From assembly GCF_017355205.1 (NCBI RefSeq), contig NZ_JADIJK010000001.1:62001-126000 (forward strand): DNA of 64,000 nt. The letters run 5' to 3'. Position 1 is the first letter of the stretch. Every line of letters starts with the position of its first letter. The DNA is from Bacillus sp. SD088 (GTDB taxonomy: Bacteria > Bacillota > Bacilli > Bacillales > Bacillaceae_C). Shown in pieces: positions 35,633-45,075 of the stretch. The notes under the pieces were generated by a model that saw nothing but the letters and a program-made list of their open reading frames with translations, did no database searches and was not told the DNA's origin. A program made the position numbers and the translations under genes.

Positions 35633-36568
35633 ATGGATAGTATTGTTTCTAATGATTCACAGCCAGTTCGATTTGGTATCTTTACTGACTTACACCATGA
35701 TGTTATGCATGACGGACAAGAACGATTAAAGACTTTCATTGATAGGATGAATGAAGAAGACGTTGATTTTATTATACAATTAGGAGACTTTTGTCACCCT
35801 TCATCAAATAACTTTGATTTACTGAACATTTGGAAACACTTCAATGGCCCCAAATATCATGTCCTTGGAAATCATGACATGGATCATGCTGATAAGAAAA
35901 CAATAATGGACTTTTTGGGAATGGAGAAAAACTACTATTCATTTGATTGTGGTCCAGTTCATTTCATTGTTCTTGATGCAAATTTCTTAAAAATAAACGG
36001 AGACTATATTGACTTTGCAAATGCAAACTTTTATAGACCACGTGAAGAATGTCCGTTTTTAAATGATCAGCAACTTCATTGGTTAAAAGAAGATCTTGCA
36101 AAAACAAATAAGCATACAATCATATTTAGTCATCAAAGCTTAGAAAATGAGGAGGCTGGAATTAATAACGCAAGGGAAGTTCAATCTGTTCTTTCGGCTG
36201 TTAATGCCAAGGCAGGATATCAAAAAGTGGTAGCTTGTATGAACGGCCATCATCACCTTGATCATATAAGAACAATTGATGATATTTATTATATAGACAT
36301 AAACAGTATATCGAACCATTGGATAGGTGAAGGCTATGAGCATATCCGCTATTCGAAAGAAATTGATGAAAAGTATCCGTATCTAAAAAGCACAGTTCCT
36401 TATAAAGATCCATTATTTGCAATCGTCACTATACAATCTGGACATGTAAGCATCGAAGGGACAAAGAGTGAATTTGTTGGAGCAAGTCCATTGGAATTAG
36501 GTCACAATAATATATCGTATGGACATGAAATTAAATCGATTATATCGGACAGAACACTTCCAATATAA
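35633..36568 (+). CDS. Calcineurin-like metallophosphoesterase 2
   Basis: A 311-residue metallophosphoesterase of a different subgroup from its neighbour: GIFTDLHHDV, IQLGDFCHP, LGNHDMDH, IIFSHQSLENEEAG and CMNGHHHLDH. No signal peptide. RBS GGGGGTT before ATG. The DLH..H form of block 1 and the GHHHLDH end resemble phosphodiesterase/nucleotide-pyrophosphatase-like enzymes. Two different phosphoesterases in tandem suggest stepwise removal of two ester bonds. The 154-base gap upstream has no gene. Confidence 0.82.
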   Translation: MDSIVSNDSQPVRFGIFTDLHHDVMHDGQERLKTFIDRMNEEDVDFIIQLGDFCHPSSNNFDLLNIWKHFNGPKYHVLGNHDMDHADKKTIMDFLGMEKNYYSFDCGPVHFIVLDANFLKINGDYIDFANANFYRPREECPFLNDQQLHWLKEDLAKTNKHTIIFSHQSLENEEAGINNAREVQSVLSAVNAKAGYQKVVACMNGHHHLDHIRTIDDIYYIDINSISNHWIGEGYEHIRYSKEIDEKYPYLKSTVPYKDPLFAIVTIQSGHVSIEGTKSEFVGASPLELGHNNISYGHEIKSIISDRTLPI

Positions 36569-36601
36569 CAATAATAAAGACTTTCTTGGGGAGGAAAGGT
36601 T

Positions 36602-37915
36602 TTGAAAACTAAGGTGGTAGCTATTTTCGTTTCTTTGCTTGTTTTCTCCGCTTTAACTGGATGCAGTAATAATAATGCACAGAAAACCGAAATGGGATTA
36701 GACAAACAAGCAGAAGATGTTGTAACCGTTAAAGTTTTGTATCCATGGGGAGAGGATGCATTTAAACAAAGATATGAAGCGATCGATCAAAAACTAGAGC
36801 ACATTAAACTAGAGCTTATCCCAGCAGAGGCAACATCAGAATCACTTCAAGAACTGAATGCCAAAAATATGACACCGGATTTAATTCATTCGAATTTAGG
36901 GTTGGCACCGTTAGAAGGACTGGACATGATTCAACCACTTGATGATTTAATAGAACAATATAATTTTGATCTTGACTCATTCTTACCATCGGTCGTTGAA
37001 ACCATCCGATCTGCGGATTCCGAAGGAAGAATATTAGGCTTACCTACAAATGGAAGAACTTACGCACTATTCTATAACAAAGATATATTTGATCTCTTTG
37101 GAGTGCCTTATCCAGAAGGACAACTCACATGGACGGAAGTTTTAGACTTATCTAAAAAAATGAACGGAGAAAGAAACGGACAGCAGTACCGTGGTCTGGA
37201 GTTGGGACAAGCCAATACAGGGAACGACACCTTGACTCCTTTATTAGAACTTGGTGTGAACTTAACGGATCCTGAAACAGGGGAAGTATTAATAACACAG
37301 GAACCTGCTGTTACAAAATATTTTGAATTAATGGAACATCTATATAGTATTCCTGGATTGTACAATCCAGATCCAGAAGCAAGAGAGGCATATGAATTTC
37401 CTCTGAGTACGGTCGGTATGCTTGTGTCATGGGTTGATTACCCTCGCTGGGGGATTCCTGAGGCTGATTTTATGGATCATGTCGGAGTTCTCCCTGTTCC
37501 TGTATGGGAGGACAAAGGAGCTGCTCCAATACCTATGGGAACAGCTCGGCTTGTTATCAATAAACATAGTGAACAAAAAGAAGCAGCCTTCGAAGTTATT
37601 TCCGAATATCTGTCAGCTGAACACCAATCTATGCTAGCAGCTAAATATTCTGAAGTCCCCGTTTTAAAAGACGAGAAAGTACTGACTAAATTCGGTTCAG
37701 AGTCTGAAAAGCTAAAAAACCTGGAATTAGCGCCTGTATTTTCCATAGACTATACGAGTCCACCAGAAAATGTGAGTAGGTGGGATGAATATGTGGATAT
37801 ACAAGGGAGTTTAGCTGAGTTCGCAAAGTTTGAGGCGGATATTCCAACATTTTTACGAACGTTAGAAGAAAAATCAAATCCAAAAATTCAAGAGGCAATG
37901 AGTCAGATGGAGTAA
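36602..37915 (+). CDS. ABC transporter solute-binding lipoprotein (family 1), orphan
   Basis: A 437-residue extracellular binding protein. Signal peptide with lipobox FSALTGCSNN (Cys near 22); typical MalE/UgpB-type body with LGLPTNGRTYALFYNKDIFDLFGVPYP and WTEVLDLSKKM. TTG start after GGGGAGGAAAGG. Only 30 bases follow the second phosphoesterase, so it is in the same operon. Permease genes would be expected next, but an IS3 fragment and resistance genes follow, so the transporter is broken or completed elsewhere. Confidence 0.85.
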   Translation: MKTKVVAIFVSLLVFSALTGCSNNNAQKTEMGLDKQAEDVVTVKVLYPWGEDAFKQRYEAIDQKLEHIKLELIPAEATSESLQELNAKNMTPDLIHSNLGLAPLEGLDMIQPLDDLIEQYNFDLDSFLPSVVETIRSADSEGRILGLPTNGRTYALFYNKDIFDLFGVPYPEGQLTWTEVLDLSKKMNGERNGQQYRGLELGQANTGNDTLTPLLELGVNLTDPETGEVLITQEPAVTKYFELMEHLYSIPGLYNPDPEAREAYEFPLSTVGMLVSWVDYPRWGIPEADFMDHVGVLPVPVWEDKGAAPIPMGTARLVINKHSEQKEAAFEVISEYLSAEHQSMLAAKYSEVPVLKDEKVLTKFGSESEKLKNLELAPVFSIDYTSPPENVSRWDEYVDIQGSLAEFAKFEADIPTFLRTLEEKSNPKIQEAMSQME

Positions 37916-38021
37916 TCTCCGTGTCTGACAGCAATCGTATAAACGCTTTGGGGGCAGGAATCTACTTTTCCTGTCTTCCGGAGTGAAATAATGAACTCCC
38001 CCCCCCCCGAATAATCTGTCA

Positions 38022-38273
38022 ATGAATCGGAGATTGGAAATGTTCTCAATCGGGAGTTTGATCAGGGCCAGGAACTAAAGGTGTTGTGAGTGATCTGACT
38101 TACGCCCGTGTCAGACAGGAATGGCATTACATCTGTGTTTTGCTATATTTATATAATCGCAAAATCATTGGCGACAGTGCTGGATCTGAGAAGACTGCAG
38201 CCTTAGTTCAGCATGCCTTTGCATCAGTTCCCTACAATCTTAGTCGCCTTGAATTATTCCACTCCGATCGGGA
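38022..38273 (+). pseudogene. IS3-family transposase (OrfB) fragment
   Basis: Reads NVLNREFDQGQELKV, then after a one-base deletion VSDLTYARVRQEWHYICVLLYLYNRKIIGDSAG and FASVPYNLSRLELFHSDR: the start of the rve integrase core of IS150-type OrfB. It stops abruptly at the stop codon of the chloramphenicol acetyltransferase. No IS ends are visible. An 11-base C run lies just upstream (37998-38008). Confidence 0.8.
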
Positions 38274-38274
38274 A

Positions 38275-38907
38275 TTAACGGTTCATTTCACGTTGCAGTA
38301 TTTCAAAAAACAACGTCACATGATAGCCATCTACTGTTGCGTGGTGAACCTTAATATTCACTGGCATTAGCAACTGTGAACCAACTTTTTCGTACTTTCC
38401 ACTGGTAATCATTGGTGTTAAATTATTTTTGATAGCTCCTGGATGAGATGAAAAATGTTCAAAATGCATCCAAGGAATTGATGAAATATTCACCACGTTG
38501 GGTGGAGCATCTCCCATTGGTGCAATATCTGTTGTGTTTGCATAGTCTTTTATAAGCTTTTTGTACTCACGGTCAACTGATTTATAATCCGTTAACCCTT
38601 CCAACCATAAACTATAAAATAACGTTGTTTCTTGGTTAAAAGTCGTAAACGTTGGCACTAATTCTTGCCATTCTACTAATTGCTTATCTACGTGGGCATA
38701 CCTCAAATTCGGAATCTTGTTAACCGATCTAGTTAAATTAAAAATAGAGTAAGCATAAAAACTTATAGATTCGTCTTTACATTTTTTAACTGCTCGAGTA
38801 ACATCTATTTTTACTGTCATTTCAAACGTTGTGTCTGTCGCCATAAAATAATCATAATAGTTTCTTCTTGGAAAACTTTCTAAATCAATGACTCGATAAA
38901 TTGTCAT
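38275..38907 (-). CDS. Chloramphenicol acetyltransferase (CatA-type)
   Basis: A 210-residue trimeric CAT-fold enzyme that acetylates chloramphenicol. Catalytic motif VHHATVDGYHV near the C-terminus (His near 192), SFYAYSIFNLTRSVNKIPNLRYA and ETTLFYSLWLEGLTDYKSV all fit CatA. AGAGGTTGAAATAG precedes the ATG. Its stop abuts an IS3 fragment, suggesting insertion of a resistance segment. It differs enough from classical pC194 cat that resistance should not be assumed. Confidence 0.88.
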   Translation of the reverse strand: MTIYRVIDLESFPRRNYYDYFMATDTTFEMTVKIDVTRAVKKCKDESISFYAYSIFNLTRSVNKIPNLRYAHVDKQLVEWQELVPTFTTFNQETTLFYSLWLEGLTDYKSVDREYKKLIKDYANTTDIAPMGDAPPNVVNISSIPWMHFEHFSSHPGAIKNNLTPMITSGKYEKVGSQLLMPVNIKVHHATVDGYHVTLFFEILQREMNR

Positions 38908-39027
38908 CTATTTCAACCTCTCATTTAAAATACTAGTTATTATAAACTCACTACATTCTTGGTAAGATGGCATGTATAAGACTTTACATAATCCAAGTAC
39001 GGAGTTAAAGGGGATTAAACAGTATCA

Positions 39028-39663
39028 TTACTGTTTAATTTTTAGACCAAATAACGAAGCAAATTGTATTGCTTGAGATGTTGATACTATACATCCTTTT
39101 AAGTTCTCTATTGAAACAGTTAAAGAGTCAAATTTGGATGAGCTTATATCAATTCCTTTTAATGGTGTCTCTTCAAAGTTCGCGCCATTAAGATTGCATG
39201 AAAGAAATTCTACCTTTTTAAGCTTACAGTCAAAAAAATCAGCGCTTTCTAACGCATCATCATCAAAAATTACCTTTTCAAGTTTTGAGTTACCGAACGT
39301 AACCATATTAAGAATTGATTCCCTAAATCTTGTATTACCGATATAAGAGTCTGTTAAGTTACTGCCAAGTAACTTACAATTAAGAAATTCAACTCGATTC
39401 ATAGAGGCATTCCCTAAATTAGCATTGGATAAATCACAATTCTCAAAGCGCACATCGGTAAGATCAATTCGGCTAAAATCCGTATTTGTGAGATTGCAAT
39501 TCCTAATCACTGTTTTATATAGTCGCACCCGCTCAAGACTTTCGTCGGCAAATTCTGAATCGGTAACCATACACAATTCAAATTCCGTATCTTCTTCGTA
39601 AAAAATATCTGTAAATCTTCTTTCCGTTAAATCTTCAGGGATCTTGGGTGTGTCAATCTTCAC
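39028..39663 (-). CDS. Qnr-like pentapeptide repeat protein
   Basis: About 211 residues from a GTG at 39663 (GGTAGGT upstream; a TTG seven codons earlier is less likely). More than 25 A(D/N)LXX-type repeats, e.g. NTDFSRIDLTDVRFENCDLSNANLGNASM, form a right-handed quadrilateral helix; it ends LKGCIVSTSQAIQFASLFGLKIK, as Qnr proteins do. Length equals chromosomal Enterococcus/Bacillus Qnr homologues, which protect DNA gyrase from quinolones. Next to the CAT gene on the same strand. Resistance is inferred from family, not proven. Confidence 0.8.
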   Translation of the reverse strand: MKIDTPKIPEDLTERRFTDIFYEEDTEFELCMVTDSEFADESLERVRLYKTVIRNCNLTNTDFSRIDLTDVRFENCDLSNANLGNASMNRVEFLNCKLLGSNLTDSYIGNTRFRESILNMVTFGNSKLEKVIFDDDALESADFFDCKLKKVEFLSCNLNGANFEETPLKGIDISSSKFDSLTVSIENLKGCIVSTSQAIQFASLFGLKIKQ

Positions 39664-39684
39664 TGTATACCTACCTACTTTCAA

Positions 39685-40530
39685 ACGAATTCAATTCATT
39701 TATAAACTCTCTAGTTACAAACATAAGGGAACGCACGCTCTTTTACAAGGCTTGACTTTTATGCATTTTCTGATACAAAAGATTTATCAAATGCATATCT
39801 TAACTGAAATTGTTTTGCTAAGAAATCCCCTTATTAAATTAAATCGCCCGATTACGAAAGAATACTAATATTATAAAAATGTGCTTTATAAATTCACTTG
39901 TTTAACAATATTTCACCCCTATGACGAATATGATGCCGCTGAAAGGTTAAATGATGTTAGGCTAGTAAAAACAGATAGGAAGCAGTGCATCAAGCAATTT
40001 TAACTCATCCTTATATTGAGAAGGGGCTAAATGATAAATGATAAGCCCCCTGGCAACATTTAATCGTTAGGAGCGAATTGGTGGTAATAATCGCTTCTTT
40101 TTTAGTTCCACTCCCAACAACGTTCATTCACGCCCTTCCAAACTGCTCTTGATAACTAGCTCTCTATAAAGTGGTAACGCCTACATTATCCTTCTGCCCA
40201 ACGATCATAAGCAATTCGGGATAAATTTCTCATGATGTTCAGACTAATCCCTTCACTACCCAAATTCCTAACTCATTTTGTCCCCTCTCTAACGGAATGT
40301 TGTATCCGTTTACAATTACTATTATGAAAATTGTTACAAGGTGAATATTCCTCTTTTTCACCATGCTTTTTATCAGATATGAACGGCACCTCAAATAAAC
40401 ACGTTCGCCAGATTTAAGGATTGCTTCCCTAGGAAGTAGCCTGTGTCCAGCGTTAGGAACAGGCCACTCTTGTTAAAACATAAAACACATTAAAATAATT
40501 GTTATTTATGTTCATTCAATTAGTACATCA
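39685..40530. other. Gene-poor 850-base gap between the qnr-like gene and the GH38 cluster
   Basis: No convincing gene. Around 39985-40036 a short plus-strand frame EAVHQAILTHPYIEKGLNDK ends in TGA and may be the tail of a decayed gene; a GGGGCT...AGCCCC stem overlaps its end. At 40440-40475 GCCTGT/ACAGGC forms another small stem. Otherwise AT-rich DNA with nothing recognised. Confidence 0.4.
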
Positions 40531-42609
40531 TTAGCTATGCAAATCCAATTCCACTGCAAAACGATAGCCCATATCCCCTTCATACCAAGCCGGAAAGTTC
40601 GTTCCCCATACATTATTATATAAATTAATAAAAATACCATCGTTTAAGGAAGGCTGAGCATTGTCAAATTGTAATAGCCCTCTTCTGCCAAAAGAAAACA
40701 AAGGAGCTTCCTTGGAACGAATTGCGACTTCCCCCACAACGCCGGAATAGGTAAGCCCTTCTTTTGATAAAGCATGCATATTGCGATTTCCGTCTTCTAC
40801 TACATGATAAGGAGATAGCGGCTCACTTAATTTGTGCATTTGCCAGCAATATGGATTCGCAACAGAGATACTCGTTTCTAGCCAATACGCTTCTGGCATT
40901 CTATTGGCCACTTTGTCTTGCATTTTTAACATTCCTGCTAATGTTTTCGTGCGAAGATTTAAATTGTAACTAAGCCGCATCCTCTTCGGTAATCCGAAAT
41001 GTGTCACAGACTCTTCCTTGAACTTTAAATCCAATTCAAATATGACAAGCTCATTTTCTCGTCTAAAAGAAGCATTATCTACGTATGGCGAGATGATTTC
41101 ATGTCTAATCTCGGAATATGCTTCGATTCCCCGTTTGGCAAAGTCAACCAATGCCCAACTACTTGTCCAACGTGTTAAACGACTATATTGACTTAAGAAT
41201 CGGCTAAAGTTCGCAAAGTCGAAACGTTCATATGATAGCTCTCCAAATCGCTTTCCTTGCTCAAGCATTGAACGATTTTTTACCTTCAGTTCTTGGAGCG
41301 CTCCTGTCGAAGCAAAGACCATCTCAAACTCACCAAACTGATATGGTTTTCCTATTACAATTTGTTGTCCGGACTGGATCACTGGGATAGTACTTTCATA
41401 GTCCGCAAATTCCTGGTCTACTTCTTCCCGGTGGGCTTCTGATAAAAATTGAACTGCTTTTTCGACATACTGCCGCTGTTCTACCCAAGAAGCCTCATAT
41501 AATTTGTAAGATCGTTTCTCTGTATGAAAACCGAGATCTGTACTAATCTCCGTCATCAAATCAAAGAAGTCCATCATTTTTCGATCACGATTAAACTCTA
41601 ATTTATCTTTTGCTCGTGCCTTTTGAAAGTCGGAGATTAAATAATTTCGGTAATCCGGCAAAAATACATTACCATTCCCGCCCCATGTATGCTCAGCTAC
41701 TAATAATAGTTGTTCTGAGAATTGCCGATATTCTTCGCTGTCCTTTAGCAATGTCCCTTGGGCTAACCATTTAGCTCGTAAACCAAGCAATATCTCATAC
41801 TTGCCTATTTTTCCTGGGTCAGAGCCAACACCATGAATCCAAGAATCAGCGATTTCTTCTTCAATCACAGGCAGGGTTTCCCTTTTTTCCCAGGCTGCTT
41901 GGGCAAATTCATCTAATGTGGATGCGACAATTTCAACATCTGGATATTGCTGACTCAATTTCTCATGAAGTTCCACCACTTCTTGAGCATCACGAGGTGG
42001 ACCTTGATTATCGTGACTATGTGCGAAATAAAGTAAGTCATTCCAATCTTCACGTTCAAAGGTTTGTCCATAATCCTTCGCATAATGAACAATGATTTCT
42101 GATCCGTCATTTGCCCGCCATACGAATAACTCTGGCACATTCGGAACAGCCGAACTGGCATTTACACCGATGTGCAAATACTTTAAGCCAGCCTTCGCCA
42201 TTAAGGGGACGATTGCAATCGTATGTCCAGGAACATCTGTCATTTTCGCTGCTATGGTTTTCTTTTGAAATCGTTCATCAAGCTTTTGTGAAATTGACAA
42301 ACCATATTCAAACAGATCTCGATCCATTAACTCTGTATGTGTCGTAACAGGCAAACCATGCCATTTAATCGTTCCTGCTTCAATAGCCGCAATCAGGCGA
42401 TTTTTATCTTCTGCGACAACAGCTTCATGATTTAAATAGTGGTCAATTAACCATGACCCCGTCGTCCATGTAAACTTTTCCTTCAATGCTTCACCGATTT
42501 CAACCGCTCTAGGCATATAATCAAACAGATACGTATCCATTACCTTCTCAGCTAAGTCGGTAAAACCAATATCTAAATGTGTCTTAAAAACAACATGTAG
42601 TTTCTTCAT
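40531..42609 (-). CDS. GH38-like glycosidase of the DUF5054 type
   Basis: A 692-residue cytoplasmic enzyme. The N-terminus LHVVFKTHLDIGFTDLA carries the His and Asp metal ligands of the GH38 fold; KMTDVPGHTIAIVPLMAKAGLKYLHIG holds the probable nucleophile Asp; AEHTWGGNGN and SWIHGVGSDPG follow in the barrel, and a beta-rich C-terminal half completes it. I recall this family as DUF5054. It starts 16 bases after the other GH38-type gene, after GAAGGAG, as the last gene of copy A. Probably cleaves alpha-mannosides or related sugars. A collapsed copy is at 49098-49245. Confidence 0.75.
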   Translation of the reverse strand: MKKLHVVFKTHLDIGFTDLAEKVMDTYLFDYMPRAVEIGEALKEKFTWTTGSWLIDHYLNHEAVVAEDKNRLIAAIEAGTIKWHGLPVTTHTELMDRDLFEYGLSISQKLDERFQKKTIAAKMTDVPGHTIAIVPLMAKAGLKYLHIGVNASSAVPNVPELFVWRANDGSEIIVHYAKDYGQTFEREDWNDLLYFAHSHDNQGPPRDAQEVVELHEKLSQQYPDVEIVASTLDEFAQAAWEKRETLPVIEEEIADSWIHGVGSDPGKIGKYEILLGLRAKWLAQGTLLKDSEEYRQFSEQLLLVAEHTWGGNGNVFLPDYRNYLISDFQKARAKDKLEFNRDRKMMDFFDLMTEISTDLGFHTEKRSYKLYEASWVEQRQYVEKAVQFLSEAHREEVDQEFADYESTIPVIQSGQQIVIGKPYQFGEFEMVFASTGALQELKVKNRSMLEQGKRFGELSYERFDFANFSRFLSQYSRLTRWTSSWALVDFAKRGIEAYSEIRHEIISPYVDNASFRRENELVIFELDLKFKEESVTHFGLPKRMRLSYNLNLRTKTLAGMLKMQDKVANRMPEAYWLETSISVANPYCWQMHKLSEPLSPYHVVEDGNRNMHALSKEGLTYSGVVGEVAIRSKEAPLFSFGRRGLLQFDNAQPSLNDGIFINLYNNVWGTNFPAWYEGDMGYRFAVELDLHS

Positions 42610-42625
42610 GGATGTGACTCCTTCC

Positions 42626-45058
42626 TTATTCAGGGTTAACCGGAAAGGCTACTAAGCCTTCGTTTAACTCTTGACACTTCTCGATCAGTTGCTCGGCACT
42701 TTGTTTTTCTGAAACAAAATAAAGCTGATAATCAAACTCATAAAATCCGGATAAATCTACTTTAAAGTTGGTTTCCCAATAGTTATTCATAACCCATGAG
42801 TAGACAAGGTCCTTGTTTTTCTTATGAGTGTTTCCATTACACAATTCAATTTTATGATGATCCAAGGTTCCTAATGTCATTAATGGTGTGTCCTTAATCG
42901 CGACAAGCAGGGCTTGATCCTCATCTTTAAATGCTAATCCATTCTGCAGCAGGTAGAATTCGGTATTTGTGCCAGGCAGCTGATCAATCGCTGGTCTGAA
43001 TACGGTACCTGTCTTCTCAACAAATAGTTCACTTGCTTCCCCGAGACTAAATGGAAGTGGGATATAAAGATTTTCCGGTGCCCACTCATTTTGTTTTTGA
43101 ATTCTCACATTGACATTTATTTTCGGTACATGTTTATAAATTTTCAGGAATACGGTGTACATTTCCGTACCAGCCAATTCAAAATCCATTTTAACAGAGA
43201 TAAATAGCGGTCCATCTTTTAATATCTTAATATTTTTCAGACTGGCAGGATGACGCTCTGTCAATCTCCCTTTGCGATTACGCCCCATCAATCTTCTTTC
43301 TGTACAAGCATCTGTTTGAATCGGCGTTTTTTCATATACACCAGCAAACGGAGCATATGGTGCATCTGGATGAATGAGTTCCCTGCCACTCTGCTTTTCA
43401 ACGAATGATTCGATTCCTGATGTATCATTAAATGTAATTTTATAAGCATTTGTTTCAATCATATGCGTATTCGCAATCTCTTCATATCCAGGATATGAGG
43501 CTAAATCTTCCACACGATCTGTGCCAATATGCGCATGGTTTACAATCATTTTCTGTTTGGGCGCTTTTCCTCTCCGTAATTTCACGATTCTTTCTTCCTT
43601 AGGGTCTAACGTGATGGCGAATTCAATCAAATCGCCACTCGGTATAGATGTAAGCTGGCAATCCAGCACCTCATTCGTCTTGCAATCAACCACTTCCACA
43701 TAGTTTTCCCTATCCCATGCTAAATAAGTTCCATCAATATGTTCCCAATGCTTGATTTGCACAGACGTATAATCCGTCACTCTATTCTCATGTGGATTAA
43801 CTACTTTGAAATACTTTTCCCGATCTGTCTGCTGGGACACTTCCCCCAGATTGCTTAACACTTCATCCAAATTCTTAGAGATCAGCCGGTTGGCACTAAT
43901 CGCATAAGCAGCCTTTCGATAATCTAAATCATTGACGAGCGTATTCCATGGTTCACTGACAGAAGAAGCATAGCCCCAAGTATGTTCCGCGTACATCATC
44001 AGCTGATTTTCCGCCTCTTGCAAAAACGACTGTTTGCCCAGCTCTGATTTTGGGTCCAATTTCTTCGATAGATGATATTTTCGCTGGGCATCACGATAAA
44101 TTTTCGTTGGTGCTGGTGTCGAGCCGACCCCATCTGCCCACCAATCTGTCCAGTCCCCTGAATAAGTTGGGATTTCCAAATCTTTGTTTCGCAAAATTCG
44201 AAAAAACTCATTCAGCGTAATAAGTGCTATTTCCACCTGTTCGCCATGCTTCTCATTCCACTGATAAATGGATTCAATCAAACGTGGATTAGGTGGCGCA
44301 TTATCTGTCACAATTCCCGAAATCATATTGGGAATGAAATCAAACGGATAGTTTTCAGCTTCCAAATCTTCTATATAGCTGAAAATTCTTTCCTCCGCAA
44401 TGTCCATCTGATCCGGTTTCGTTACGACTACAGCACCTTGATCAATTCGATAACTATTGGGGATAAGCATAAAATCATTTCCGATTTGATAATGGTCGCC
44501 ATTCCACACTAACACCTTATTACCTTTTGGCGTTTCCCACCAAAATGGTTGTTGTTTTTTATATAAAGGAAACATTCCATGATGCGTATGCAAGCATGAA
44601 AACAAGTTCACTATGCCATTTTTATGCAAAGTTTCAGCATATCCCCAGGAAAATCCGTTAATATCTGCCGTCATCGCGGAATTTAAGTCAAGCTGATTCG
44701 TTTCCGCATAGTCCCTTCCCTTTTGGAATTTCTGATCTAGAATCTCATTATCTACTAGTTCTGTCATATTTAAATAGGTGAGGGAAATATCAATAAGGCC
44801 CGCTTTTACATATTTTGTAAATTTTCTTTTGAATTCCTCATTGCTGTTTTCAAGGAAATTCTCCACCTGCCAAAAATTCTCACATGTCCATTTATAGCCT
44901 TCCCATTCTTTTTTCGAACCATTTCGGGCGGCGTCCAAAATATCAATCACCGATTTAATATAATCAACATGATATCTTTCGATTTTTTCTTGGCGGTCGG
45001 TATAACCAATATCAGTATGAGAATGCTGAATTAAATATAAGGTCCATTTCTTTTTCAT
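42626..45058 (-). CDS. GH38-type alpha-mannosidase, copy A
   Basis: About 810 residues. Motifs: YLIQHSHTDIGYTDRQEKIE (metal His/Asp), AMTADINGFSWGYAETL (probable nucleophile Asp), LHTHHGMFPLYKKQQPFWWETP, YSGDWTDWWADGVGSTPAPTK and YAEHTWGY; the C-terminal half is a beta supersandwich as in GH38. No signal peptide, so it acts on imported oligosaccharides. The ATG at 45058 has AGGTGG upstream; a longer frame overlaps the ROK gene. By eye about four of five residues match 49267-51672. Confidence 0.8.
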   Translation of the reverse strand: MKKKWTLYLIQHSHTDIGYTDRQEKIERYHVDYIKSVIDILDAARNGSKKEWEGYKWTCENFWQVENFLENSNEEFKRKFTKYVKAGLIDISLTYLNMTELVDNEILDQKFQKGRDYAETNQLDLNSAMTADINGFSWGYAETLHKNGIVNLFSCLHTHHGMFPLYKKQQPFWWETPKGNKVLVWNGDHYQIGNDFMLIPNSYRIDQGAVVVTKPDQMDIAEERIFSYIEDLEAENYPFDFIPNMISGIVTDNAPPNPRLIESIYQWNEKHGEQVEIALITLNEFFRILRNKDLEIPTYSGDWTDWWADGVGSTPAPTKIYRDAQRKYHLSKKLDPKSELGKQSFLQEAENQLMMYAEHTWGYASSVSEPWNTLVNDLDYRKAAYAISANRLISKNLDEVLSNLGEVSQQTDREKYFKVVNPHENRVTDYTSVQIKHWEHIDGTYLAWDRENYVEVVDCKTNEVLDCQLTSIPSGDLIEFAITLDPKEERIVKLRRGKAPKQKMIVNHAHIGTDRVEDLASYPGYEEIANTHMIETNAYKITFNDTSGIESFVEKQSGRELIHPDAPYAPFAGVYEKTPIQTDACTERRLMGRNRKGRLTERHPASLKNIKILKDGPLFISVKMDFELAGTEMYTVFLKIYKHVPKINVNVRIQKQNEWAPENLYIPLPFSLGEASELFVEKTGTVFRPAIDQLPGTNTEFYLLQNGLAFKDEDQALLVAIKDTPLMTLGTLDHHKIELCNGNTHKKNKDLVYSWVMNNYWETNFKVDLSGFYEFDYQLYFVSEKQSAEQLIEKCQELNEGLVAFPVNPE

Positions 45059-45075
45059 CTGAAGTCCACCTATCC

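Noticed and set aside
38086-38370. Transposase-like frame extending to 38370 on the plus strand
   Set aside because: Only the part up to about 38273 resembles IS3 OrfB; the rest is antisense of the acetyltransferase gene.
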